From the NCBI RefSeq assembly GCF_000002985.6, contig NC_003284.9, forward strand, positions 13,640,001 to 13,704,000: DNA of 64,000 nt, read 5' to 3'. The notes under the pieces are model-generated. The model was not told the origin of the DNA. It worked only from the letters and a program-made list of their open reading frames with translations, and did not search any database. Position numbers and translations under genes: made by a program. Source of the stretch: Caenorhabditis elegans (lineage: Eukaryota; Nematoda; Chromadorea; Rhabditida; Rhabditidae). Positions 37,260-47,972 of the stretch are shown here, piece after piece. The first letter of the stretch is position 1. Each line of letters starts with the position of its first letter.

Positions 37260-40200
37260 ATGGCGTTTTTGAATAAAGTCAAAAACTTGTTTCGTGCCAA
37301 TCAAGCGGAGAAGAAGTTACCTAGTTACATTTATGTGAGTTCACAAGTTTTTTTCAAATGAAAACCAAGATTCCAATAATTCAGGACAATGTGAACCCAC
37401 GCGATCACTGGAACATTATTGGAGAGCTTGGCGATGGAGCATTTGGAAAAGTTGAAAAAGCAGTGTCACGGACGGATCCCAAACTTTTTGCCGCATCAAA
37501 GTCTATTGAAATTCAAGAAGGCGAAGAACTGGAAGATTTCCTTGTTGAAATCGAAATTCTCAGCGAATGCAAGGGTCATCCTGTTATGTTAGGACTCTAT
37601 TCTACTTATTTTTTTGAAAATAAACTGACGGTGAGTTTCTGAATAAGGTTTTGGTCCAAACATGTGTAAAGTTTTAAGTTTGAAATTAGAATGAAAGAGC
37701 ATTTCCTTGTGTAGTACTATTTTCATATCCCATTTAGTGTACTCTCATCGATTCTTAGAATTTTTGCGCGCTGGAACTTTTCCAGAAAATATAAAGCAAC
37801 TAATATTAATATCACAAAATAGTGAGGGTTATACTGATTATCCCTAACCTTTTAATTGTTCATCGTTTCCAGATGCTTCTCGAGTTTTGTGGAGGTGGTG
37901 CTGTTGACAACATCATTGTCGAGCTGGGACATGTACTCAAGGAAGATCAAATCCGATACATCGGATACTACGTGTGTGATGCACTCAAGTGGCTACACTC
38001 CCAGAATGTGATTCACCGTGATCTGAAAGCTGGCAACATTTTGCTCACCCAAGACGGTCAGGTTCGACTTGCCGATTTTGGAGTTTCGGCGAAGTTGAAG
38101 AGTGAACGTGAAAAGAGAGACACATTTATTGGCACACCGTATTGGTAAGTAACATGTATATTAAAATCACGGTTTAAAACTGAAAAAATTATTCTTTCCA
38201 GGATGGCTCCGGAAGTTATGGCTTGCGAGACTTTCAAGGATCAGCCATACGATTGTATTTCGGATATCTGGTCTTTTGGAATCACACTCATTGAAATGGC
38301 CCAAGGAGAGCCCCCGCATTCAGACGTTTCTGTTATGAGAGTTATTATCAAAGTGCAGAAATCAGAGCCGCCAACGCTTCTCCAACCATCTCACTGGACC
38401 CGGTCCTTCAGTGACATTCTCACACGATGCCTTGTCAAGGATCCCAGAAATCGTCCACCGGCAGCTGAAATCTTCAAACATCAGTGGTTCCAAAATGCTC
38501 CATCAAAACGAAAAATGATTATGGATCTACTCGCCGAAATGTACGCAGATGTTCAAGAAGAAGTTGTCATTGATGGTGATGAGGAATCAGTGGCAGGATC
38601 CGATGAGATTTCTCAACGTCGTGGTGATAGCTGGAGTTCGGCTTCTGATAGCCCTCGACCGGCTACTAGTGATGGGTTCAAAGTTCCCATTGTATCGGTA
38701 CCCATCATTGAGACACCTCCACCAGATACTCCTCACAAAAAGAGAGCTGCTCCGCCACCACCACAAGAAGTCAATGCTCATCGGCAGTCGCCAGTAGTGA
38801 ATGGGAAACCAGCAGAGAATTCGAGTTTTGCAGAGGTTTGTCGTTATACATTTGTAGATTGTGTTACTAGCACAGAGAAACTGAATTCATGCTCTGGCAT
38901 GTAATTTCCTACAATAATCTTTAAAACTTTCAGTTCTCCTTCTCTAACAGCAACACATCATCAGAAGGAACTGCCGAGTTCTCCACACCATCTACCAACA
39001 AGAGTAGTGCGCAACTCTCCACGCCAGCAGTTCTTAGCCTCAATACCAGCGGCAGTCCTTCATCTGCCAACGAGTTTGTCAGTCCACGCAGAGAAGCGCT
39101 CAGTATTCTCGATGAGCTTACCACCACATTGGACGACGAGCAAGGATCAACATTTTTCAACTCACCACGTTCAAGTGCGTCGCCCCGTCAATCTCCACGT
39201 CGATCACCACACGAATCTCCGCGCCATTCTCCACGCAATTCCCCACAAAAGGAGCAATTGTTTGAGCATTCGATTCGTGACACGATAATGGCTAGCCGTA
39301 GCAGACCATCGCTAAGTCCACAGTTGAGACGTAAGAATTTGAATAGGACTTTGATTATTAATTGCATAACAAAACAACTCTACCAACTAAACTATTTCAG
39401 AACTCTCACCTTCGGAGTCAGCATCTTCTTTCGACGAAAGTGTTAATTTATCCTTCCACAAGTTGGAGCCCGCGGAGCATGCTGGATACGTGATGGCACA
39501 TCAGCAAATGGAAAAGACTACAGCTCAGTTGAACGAACGTGCAAATGCTGTGAGCAATATTAGAACTCAAATGGAAGAGAAAATTGCTGACAGCTCTAAT
39601 TCGAAGCAACGACCAATCAGTCAACCAATCACGGAAATTCCAGAAGGTTTGTATTGAAATATGTATAAGCAAAAAAACATACTGCACTCATGTTTAATTA
39701 TTATCGTTTCGAGACCCATACCCCTTCAAATCTCAATTTTAAATCATTTCAGGAATTGTTGCCCAGAAAAAAGTCAGCAGAGAGGAAGCGGAGGCGGTTC
39801 AACACTCAAATGCACTCTTTAAGAAACCATCTCAAGATATGTCAGCCAGTTTGACAGTACGGGACATGGCTCAACAAAAGACGGAACTTAGAGTGTCATC
39901 AGCCTCAACTCCAACAAAAACTAGAGCTTCTCCTCCAAAACGCGCCGAATCAAATCAATCTGTGAGGACGAGTGGTTCATCAAACTCTGTTGTTCAACAC
40001 TCTGCATCATCATCGACAGATTATGTCCCAACATCAGTGTCCGCCGTGCCAGAATACTTTGATGGACCAAGACGCAATGGCGAGCAGAAAGTCCCACCAC
40101 CCGAGCCGCCAGTAGACTATGAAGGAAATGCTAAAGAGAATGCAGCTCCTTCGCCTGTGCCAGTTCCTAAAATCTCCCAAAAACCTGTACCAACTCCGTC

Positions 40201-42078
40201 AACATCTACAGATGTTCAGAAGACAAACTCAAACGTTGCTCCGAGACCGCTTGGCGGGAGAAAAGATGGAAATCGGCAGACAATTACTAAAAAGACTAGG
40301 ACGTATATGATTGATGGTGTTCAAGTCACATCTACCACAGTTCATGTGTTGGGTGTTAAGGATGATAAAGTACAAAGGTATACCTTCTATTAAATTTTAC
40401 TTAAATGCTGAAAATTTAATGTGTGAGCAAAATGCGAAAATGACAATTCAATTTTAAAAAAGTTGAAAACCAAATCCCGCCACTAACGTTCTGATAGTTT
40501 CAGAAAGCAACAACTCCACGATCTGAGACGCCTTCAACGTGACGAAGCCCGTCAAAAGCAAGAACTCCAGGCCGAGGGAATCAAGCTTGTCGAAGAGCAA
40601 GCCAGAAAGTTCACATCGGAGCAAACAAACTTGACACGAACATCGGAACTAGAGATGGATGCTATGGAACGCCGTCAACGAAAAGAGATTGAAGACACTG
40701 AAGGTGCCCAGGAGCATGAACTACGAAATGCGCAAAAGCGTCTCCGAATCGAACAGGAGAAGGATATGCGAGCGTTCAAAGAGCGTCTGAAGCAAGAAAT
40801 GAAGATATTTAAGCAAGAGTTGACGATGCTCTCAAAGGTTCAGAGAAAAGATGCGTTGAAGCAACGGAAGGAGCAAATTGAGATTGAGCATCAACTCAAG
40901 GAGAAGGACTTTTTGATGCAACTTCAACAGAATGCGGAGGCAATGCTTCAACGAATGGCTGAAAAGCATAAGGAAAGAATGGCATCTATTGAAAAGCAGT
41001 TCCTGATGCAGAAGCACAATTTGCTCCGAGCAAAAGAAAATAACATTTGGGAGTTGGAAGATAAGCAAATGAGAGAGAAGTGGGTTTTTCTGTAAATTAG
41101 TTTTTCATTAAGCTTTAAATTTTCAGATTTGTACTTCATCGAAAACTATTCAAGGATGAATACTACCTTCTCCGCACACAAATGCTTGCTAGACACCAAC
41201 GTGAAATGGCTCAAATCGAGAAGATTCATCAAGAAGAGGAAGACGATCTCATCAGAGCACTAACACTCGATCGTAAAAAGCTACCGAAAATGTTGCGCTC
41301 TGAGACGAAAACTCGTAGTGTGATGTTCAAAGAGAGCCTGCGAATCAGTGCAGTGGTAAGTACATTTTTTAAAGAACAATATGATTCTATTGAATAAGTA
41401 TGATTTCAAGAACATGTCAAACGCGGAAATGCAAGAACGAATTCGACGATTCGATGAGCAAGAAGCGTTGCGCATGAGAGCTGCATTGGAAGATCACGAT
41501 TTGAAGTCGCAGAAGAAGTTGCAAATATTAAAGGAGCGCCACCAGGAAGCGGTATGTCTTTGATTAAAGGAAGGTCAACTAGAATAAGTAAATATTTACA
41601 GATCATCGAGCTTGATGAGATGCAGAACGAGAAGCGCAAGCAGTTGCTGGAAAAAGAAAGGAACACGATGAAGGAGCACGAGGCAAAGTATCACGAGATG
41701 CGTGAGCTGTGGCAGGAGAATTTGATTGCAAGGAAAACGGTAGGATTTGGCTACTTTTCTGAAAAAGTGTTCGGAGTTTGTAAACGTGCAGAGTTTTAAA
41801 AATTTTTTAAAAAGAACCTTACTCGATTACGAGGCATTTTTAAAGACAGCTTAAATTTTAAACATTTTTTTTTGTAACTTGCTGTTGCAATTCCCGAAAA
41901 CATGTGAATTTTTAAATAATTTCAATTGTATGAAATGCATAATTTATTTTTAATCTATTTGTTTTTACAGGTGCTCGAGGAGAAGTTTGAGGACGAACTC
42001 TCAAAGCAGGAAGTGTTCTACGGAATGTCGTACACTTCGTCTCAGGCCTCAACGCTGTCTGGCCGTCACATGCCTTGA
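37260..42078 (+). CDS. gck-4: SLK/LOK-type STE20 (germinal centre) kinase
   Basis: Ser/Thr kinase of the GCK-V group (SLK, STK10/LOK), cytoplasmic and membrane-associated; relatives phosphorylate ERM proteins and Polo kinase. Exons: 37260-37334, 37385-37630, 37873-38144, 38202-38835, 38934-39330, 39401-39646, 39753-40377, 40504-41079, 41127-41355, 41411-41551, 41602-41739, 41971-42078; 1228 aa. Kinase motifs are all intact: GDGAFGKV 41-48, Lys64 in AASK, Glu80, HRD 155-157, DFG 175-177, GTPYWMAPE ending at 202. The middle is Ser/Pro-rich (a run of SPR repeats at about residues 485-510; PPPP stretches). From about 832 to 1200 it is a long coiled coil matching the C-terminal half of SLK/LOK (e.g. 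RSETKTRSVMFKESLR). The start sits in CCACCATGG. One acceptor (41410, TTTCAAG) is non-standard; an alternative at 41396 would add five codons. The gene is confidently SLK-like; the symbol is recalled. Confidence 0.92.
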
Positions 42079-42339
42079 ACGCTCTATGCTTCTGACTCAT
42101 TTCTACGTTCCTTTGCTTTATTCCATTTGTCATTCCCATTCAGTTTTTGTCTCCCATCCCAACCAGTGCCTTACCACATTCGACACCTGCCTCGAGTCTC
42201 CATTCTTCTCATCCCCGTGGTTTTACTATATACAATCCAACTTTTCTACTTTTTTTTGTTGATCCGAAATGGGTATATTGCTAGTTTATGTGTCTAGATG
42301 GGTCATTTTTTAATCAAGTGTCTTAAAATTGTATGCCTT

Positions 42340-42355
42340 CCCCCCCCCCCCCCCC
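42340..42355 (-). repeat. Mononucleotide run of 16 C (G on minus strand)
   Basis: Sixteen C in the gck-4 3' region. The minus strand therefore has G16, a strong G4 candidate. Confidence 0.95.
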
Positions 42356-42463
42356 AAATCCTCACTTCCCAAACATTTCTCTTGTCCCTACGGTTTATTT
42401 GAAGATGGCGCCATTCCAATTTGGTTCCTCTTTGTTTTCTCTCACAATTAATCAAAACCCTAG

Positions 42464-42474
42464 CCCCCCCCCCC
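42464..42474 (-). repeat. Mononucleotide run of 11 C
   Basis: Second C-run, 108 bases after the first, in the gck-4 3' region. Confidence 0.9.
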
Positions 42475-42918
42475 TGTTTTGTTACAAATTCTCTCTCCAA
42501 AATGCTAATAATTGCGATTTTTGGATCTCCACTCAGTTTTTGTAAATGACTGCTCTCGTTTCTTTTTAATGTAAAACTAGGTTGGGAGGGTTTATTTTAA
42601 GGCATGACAACCTTAATAATCTTAACCATACCTGTATGTTAATTAATAATTAGCAAAATCTTCCAACTAGACATTGTTATGTTTTCCTTCCTTACAACAA
42701 CTTTTTTTCTCATTTCTTTTCCTAATTTATAAAATCTCCTAGATTAGGAGTGTTTCATAGCCACTCTTTTTTTCATACGTTTTATCCCGATTCAACCATC
42801 TTACTGTTTTGTTATAAAACATGTTATAAATTTTTTTTTTTTTTTAGCGTTTTAAATTTTTTGAAATAAGTAATATGGAGACAAATTGGAACTTTGCAGA
42901 TAGAAGTTGCTATAAAAA

Positions 42919-44036
42919 TATACAGTGCTCCACATAATGATACGGCCACCCCCAAATTTTGGTATAACTCAAAACTGGGTTGAGATAGCAAAACATAATT
43001 TCTTGTGAAAATGTCCGCTGTACTGGCTAACTTTCAGATAAGTATTGGAAATATACATGAACCGTTCGTAAAAAAAGATAAACCATTTTTTCATAAAAAT
43101 CCATATAAAAAAATGCACAAAATGATACGGCCACCCTTGGTTTTTGTTTTCTTTGCAATTTTTTTGCTAAACGTTAGGTTTCATGTTCGTTTGTGTTTTT
43201 ACAGCTATGTGTCGTGGAATAACTTTAACTGACTACGAAAAAAGACGAATTGTGCAAAATTATCTCAAGGCTTTTCGGATCGTCAGATTTTTCGTGATTT
43301 GAAACGTTCGAGAGATATGATCATTCGATATGCTTCAAATCCTGCCGCTTATTGCACTAAACAGTCTTCTGGTCGCCCACCACTTCTTTCTGGTAGAGAC
43401 AAGCGAAAAATCGTTCGTCTAGCATCCAATTGAATAGTGACTTGCTCAAAAATTAGGCGCGAGATGAACCTGCCAGTGTCTGTTGAGACTGCACGACGTG
43501 TTCTTTCGAAGTCTCAGTTTATCAAAAGACGAAAATTAGGAAAGGCTCCTTTCATTACCGAAAAACACTGCCAAAGTCGTATTTAGTTTGCTAAAATCAG
43601 CCAGAGAACTAACTGGAGACAAGTGAGGATTACGGTATGATCATTCAAGCTCATGTATTGGTCTCAGATCATCTTCAGTGACGAGGAAAAGTTTAACTGT
43701 GATAAACCAGAAGGCTACCGTGATTACTGGTACGATTTGAGAAAAGAAAAGATGAACTAAAACCAAAATTGGGCTTGAATGATCATGCGGTAATCTTCAC
43801 TTGTCTCCAGTTAGTTCTCTGGCTGATTTTAGCTAACTGAATACGATTTTAGCGGTTTTTTCGGTAATGAAAGGAGCCTTTCTTAATTTTCGTCTTTTGA
43901 TAAACTGGGAATTCGAAAGAACACGTCGTGCAGTCTCAACAGACACTGGCAGGTGCATCTCGCTCCTAATTTTCGAGCAAGTCACTGTTCAATTTGATGT
44001 TCGACAAACGATTTTTCGCTTGTCTCTACCAGAGAT
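42919..44036 (+). pseudogene. Broken, folded-back Tc3-like transposon
   Basis: The left end TACAGTGCTCCACATAATGA at about 42921 has Tc1/mariner-type form. From 43206 a transposase-like frame begins MCRGITLTDYEKR, with GRPPLLSGRDKRKIVRLASN further on and a DDE-region block FSDEEKFN and DYWYDLRKEK at about 43675-43755. This is very close in style to Tc3 transposase. It is dead: stops and frameshifts interrupt it (e.g. around 43300 and 43435). Bases 43388-43650 recur in inverse orientation at 43773-44036, flanking the DDE fragment as a hairpin with arms of about 263 bp and a loop of about 122 bp. The word ATGATACGGCCACCC occurs both near the left end and at about 43122. The right terminal repeat is not found. 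Confidence 0.75.
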
Positions 44037-44240
44037 AGTTGAATGCAAAACTGAGCAAGGGTCCAGAAAAGAGAAACTGATACACTCGATGTTAAAAACG
44101 AGAATTGATTTTTAAACTGATTTTTCTCGACAGATTGACATTTATTCGTTTTTTTTTGACTTAGCCTCACGTACTCACGTACTCACTTATTTTTACGATT
44201 TTTTTAAATTTGGCAATAATCACTTTTCAGACATGCTGCT

Positions 44241-45088
44241 TTTGGGTTATGGGTAATCAGGTACGGGCTTTCAGATTTTCAAGTTTTCAGGTGACTATCT
44301 AGGTCACGAGCCAATTTCAGCCAGGAGTGGGACTAGATATATGAATTTCTTGGGTTATGGGTAATCACGTACGGGCTTTCAGATTTTTACGTTTTCACGT
44401 GAATATCTAGGTCACGAACCAATTTTGGTTAGGAGTGGGAATCTTAAATTTTTGGGTTGTGGGTAATCAGGTGCGAGCTTTCAGATTTTTACGTTTTCAC
44501 GTGAATATCTAGGTCACGAACCAATTTCTTTTCGGAATGGGACTAGGGACATGAAACTTTTGGTTTATGGGTAATCAGGTACGGGCTTTCAGATTTTCAA
44601 GTTTTCAGGTGACTATCTAGGTCACGAGCCAATTTCAGCCAGGAGTGGGACTAGATATATGAATTTCTTGGGTTATGGGTAATCAGGTGCGAGCTTTCAG
44701 ATTTTTACGTTTTCACGTGAATATCTAGGTCACGAGCCAATTTCTTTTCGGAATGGGACTAGGGACATGAAACTTTTGGGTTATGGGTAATCAGGTACGG
44801 GCTTTCAGATTTTCAAGTTTTCAGGTGACTATCTAGGTCACGAGCCAATTTCAGCCAGGAGTGGGACTAGATATATGAATTTCTTGGGTTATGGGTAATC
44901 ACGTACGGGATTTCAGATTTTTACGTTTTCACGTGAATATCTAGGCCACGAGCCAATTTTGGTTAGGAGTGGGACTAGGGATATGAAACTTTTGGGTTAT
45001 GGGTAATCAGGTACGGGATTTCAGATTTTCACGTTTTTAGGCAATTGCCTAGGTCACGAGCCAACTTCAGTGAGGAATGGGAACGACC
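44241..45088. repeat. Minisatellite, 8 copies of about 108 bp
   Basis: The word GGGTAATCA recurs at 44251, 44359, 44461, 44569, 44677, 44785, 44893 and 45001, giving periods of 108, 102, 108, 108, 108, 108 and 108 bp. Copies fall into types. Type A has TCAAGTTTTCAGGTGACTAT (copies 1, 4, 6). Type B has TTACGTTTTCACGTGAATAT (copies 2, 3, 5, 7). Copy 8 is divergent. The alternation suggests amplification of multi-copy blocks. It is non-coding. Confidence 0.9.
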
Positions 45089-47972
45089 ATATGTTTTTTT
45101 GCAAAACTCTCAAAAATATAATTTCAACAAAAATATATGTTTGATCAAAACTTCGAAACCTGGTTGCTTGTTGACGAAAAGTTGCCGTATTTTCAGCGTT
45201 CGACAACTTCAGCAAATGTTTAGGGTTTGGCAACTTCGTCAAGTATCGGTTGTTAAAATTCTGCACTATACATGGTAAATATATTTTTGTTACATTTCTC
45301 ACTCTACTCTGTTTTTTAATTGTGACGGATTCTTTTTTTTATGTATGTTTATTTTATGTAATCACGTCCTGAAAAAAAAAGTAACAGTGAATTATATTAT
45401 AGTCCCTGAATATATAATTATTGATGACCTGTCCGGTATTTCTGCATGACAAAACGTAAAGCGTGAGTCACTTTCTATTGCTATACAAGATTACTTGTTC
45501 GGTTTCTGTGTTGTGATACGGTTTCTGATATCCGTTGAGATTGATTAGTTTCCTTTATATCATGGCTTAGTCATCGTGTGTACATATAACTTACCGTTTT
45601 TTTTAATGCGATGTAGTTTTGTTTTTCAATTTCTATTACATAGTATTGCACTTTTTAGTTTAAAAGATGGATATACTCAAAACTTTTTTATTGTCAAATT
45701 TTTTAAAAATGTTTTTGAAACTTCATTACGTTCTTAGATATTTTTTGATGTTATATTATTTTGAAGGGAACAATAAGTACATTAAATTTATTCAACTTTG
45801 TTTTCTCCGGTGGTTTATATTTTAAAATCAATGTTTTATTGCTGATCGCAATCAAAACTAATACATTAAAAACGTTTTGGTTTGAAATTGCATTTCAAAC
45901 TCTAAAATCACACGTGACGCACAGGTGAAACTGATAAAAAGGCCGGAAACATGTTGAAGATGACTCATTTTTAGGTTGCCTGCTCTGAAGGTAACTTTGG
46001 TGTGTTGTACATATTGCTTACCATCAACTTTCTATATATTCATTACAGAACCAGCCTATTCTTTTACTAAATATTTTTTGTTTAATTTTGGTTCGGATTC
46101 TAGAAGTTTATAGTTTTCTAGGAGCTATGTGTACCTTTAAAACCAGCAGACAGTGTGTGATTCCTTGAAAAAAGTAACTTTTTTATTTGAGAAAATTATA
46201 AGATAATGTGGTCCATTTTTTTTACGTTTTGTTCACTAATTGCTCGGTAATTCGAACACATTTTTGAATGAAAATAAACAGATTAATCTCACCGTCTACA
46301 TTTTATATATGTATTTCACCACAACTTTCCTCCTCACCTAAGCCTATTATTCAACTGACTCATCCTTTTTACCCCCTTACAGAAGAGTAAAAAACATCAC
46401 ATGTTGGTGTCAAAAGACCGGATTTCTTTTTACTCAAACCATGCGGTCTTTTGCGTTCAGAGTCTCAGAGTCTAGCGATTTGACCAATGCAGAGAAAAGT
46501 GCAAACGTCCAATGTGACTAAGAATCGGAAAAATAGATCTGAGTTCTGTTAGTTTTTTTGTGGAAAATAATATGAATGTAGCTTATACAGTACCATTTTG
46601 TGACATTTTTTAACCTTTTAAAATTTACAATTAGTTAACTGGGAAATTTACTCCAGATACATTTTTATCGGAATTTGAAAACAATTTCAAGCGAGTTCAT
46701 TAGGATATTTATCAACAAAAAAATGGGTCAAAAATGTTCTGAAAATGTTATTTTTTTTAAGGCAAACACACAAAAAACTTTAACTCATTCGTAAAGTTAT
46801 TCCAGGCAAATTTGAAATTAAGTCACTAAAGTAATAAAATTTAGTCACAAATTTTCCCAGTAACATTTTTTGTTATAAATGTGAGTTTAAGTAGTTTTTT
46901 TACATCCACTACTTTCTGTTTAAGTGTAAGCAATAAAAACATAAAACATGATGTTTTTATGAAACATTCGTTAAAATCAATTTCTATAAATTAAAACTTG
47001 AACTGAAACTTTGTTGCTCAAGTTTCAAGAACATTCTAACTAATTTCTTTTCTTTTAGCAGAAAAGCCAACGAGAAATGGCCCATCCGGACCCACCGGAC
47101 ACTCGACTCGTTCCTTCCTCAAAGCCTCATTTCAACCGTTATTCTCTCTACACTCTCTTCTCCCACCACACTCTCTAACCTTGCCGTGTGTTGAGGCAGC
47201 CGTCCCCCGACGCTCTTCACTTGTCTATGTGTCGTCCTCCACGCCAACTGGGCCACCAGCACAGTCTCTGCGTCTCGTGCTCTCTCTCTCGCTCCAACTA
47301 TTGTGTTCACCATCTTACACACCCAATGCGTTTCTCGATTTCGCAACACCCGTTGATTTTTGCGCAGATATTGATGAAATTAGCAGTGCGCTGTCATTCA
47401 TCCTCTCGATCGTTTTGTTTTCCCAAGCTTTGATTGATTCTCACTTCCGCGTGTTCCGTTTCAAACTGACAGCTAGTCGTTTTTCCGTTTTGCCCTATGT
47501 TCGTTTATCAAAAATGCAAAGGGATACTGAGTACATTTGTTAGTCTTCAGTTATTCAAGACAACTGACAAGGTTGATACATGATACATGTGTGATTCATT
47601 TTCATTCATATCAAAATCGTTTTCTTCCTTTATTTTTTCTCACTATTCTTTCTCAAATCTTCATTCTGATATCAATTTCACTATTTCTCTATATCAGTTG
47701 TTTTATACTTTTCATGCCCGAGTGAGTTGAAGTAAAAACTAGACCACACGCTTTGTGTTTATGTTGACTTTTCTCTCTTCCCATTCTGGACAATTTGTCA
47801 ACAACCGGGACAAGTGTTCTTTTTCGTCCTTTTGATAGTTTTGAGGACGTACTGCTCACTGAAAATTGGCTCTCATTTCTCTAAACAGTTTTGTTTCGTT
47901 TCTTATACTTTTCTGTATGCACTTCACGTGCTCTGCATAGCTAATTTTCTTAAATTTCAGTATGCATAAACA
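45089..47972. other. Upstream region of adm-2
   Basis: No gene is supported. Bases 47080-47320 are CT-rich with many ACACTCTCT words, and the 47181-47543 frame is composition-driven. A TTTCAG acceptor ends at 47960, 12 bases before the adm-2 ATG, and is followed by an out-of-frame ATGCATAAACAATGA short upstream frame that overlaps the start. Confidence 0.4.

Larger units (their letters stand above)
42079..42918 (+). other. gck-4 3' UTR and downstream DNA
   Basis: Pyrimidine-rich 3' sequence with two C-runs (42340 and 42464). No canonical AATAAA is obvious. No gene is seen. Confidence 0.4.

Noticed and set aside
47181-47543. 120-codon frame upstream of adm-2 with a hydrophobic stretch, considered as a signal-peptide exon
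   Set aside because: It is CT-rich and composition-driven, ends in a stop before any in-phase donor I can see, and the 952-aa model is complete without it.
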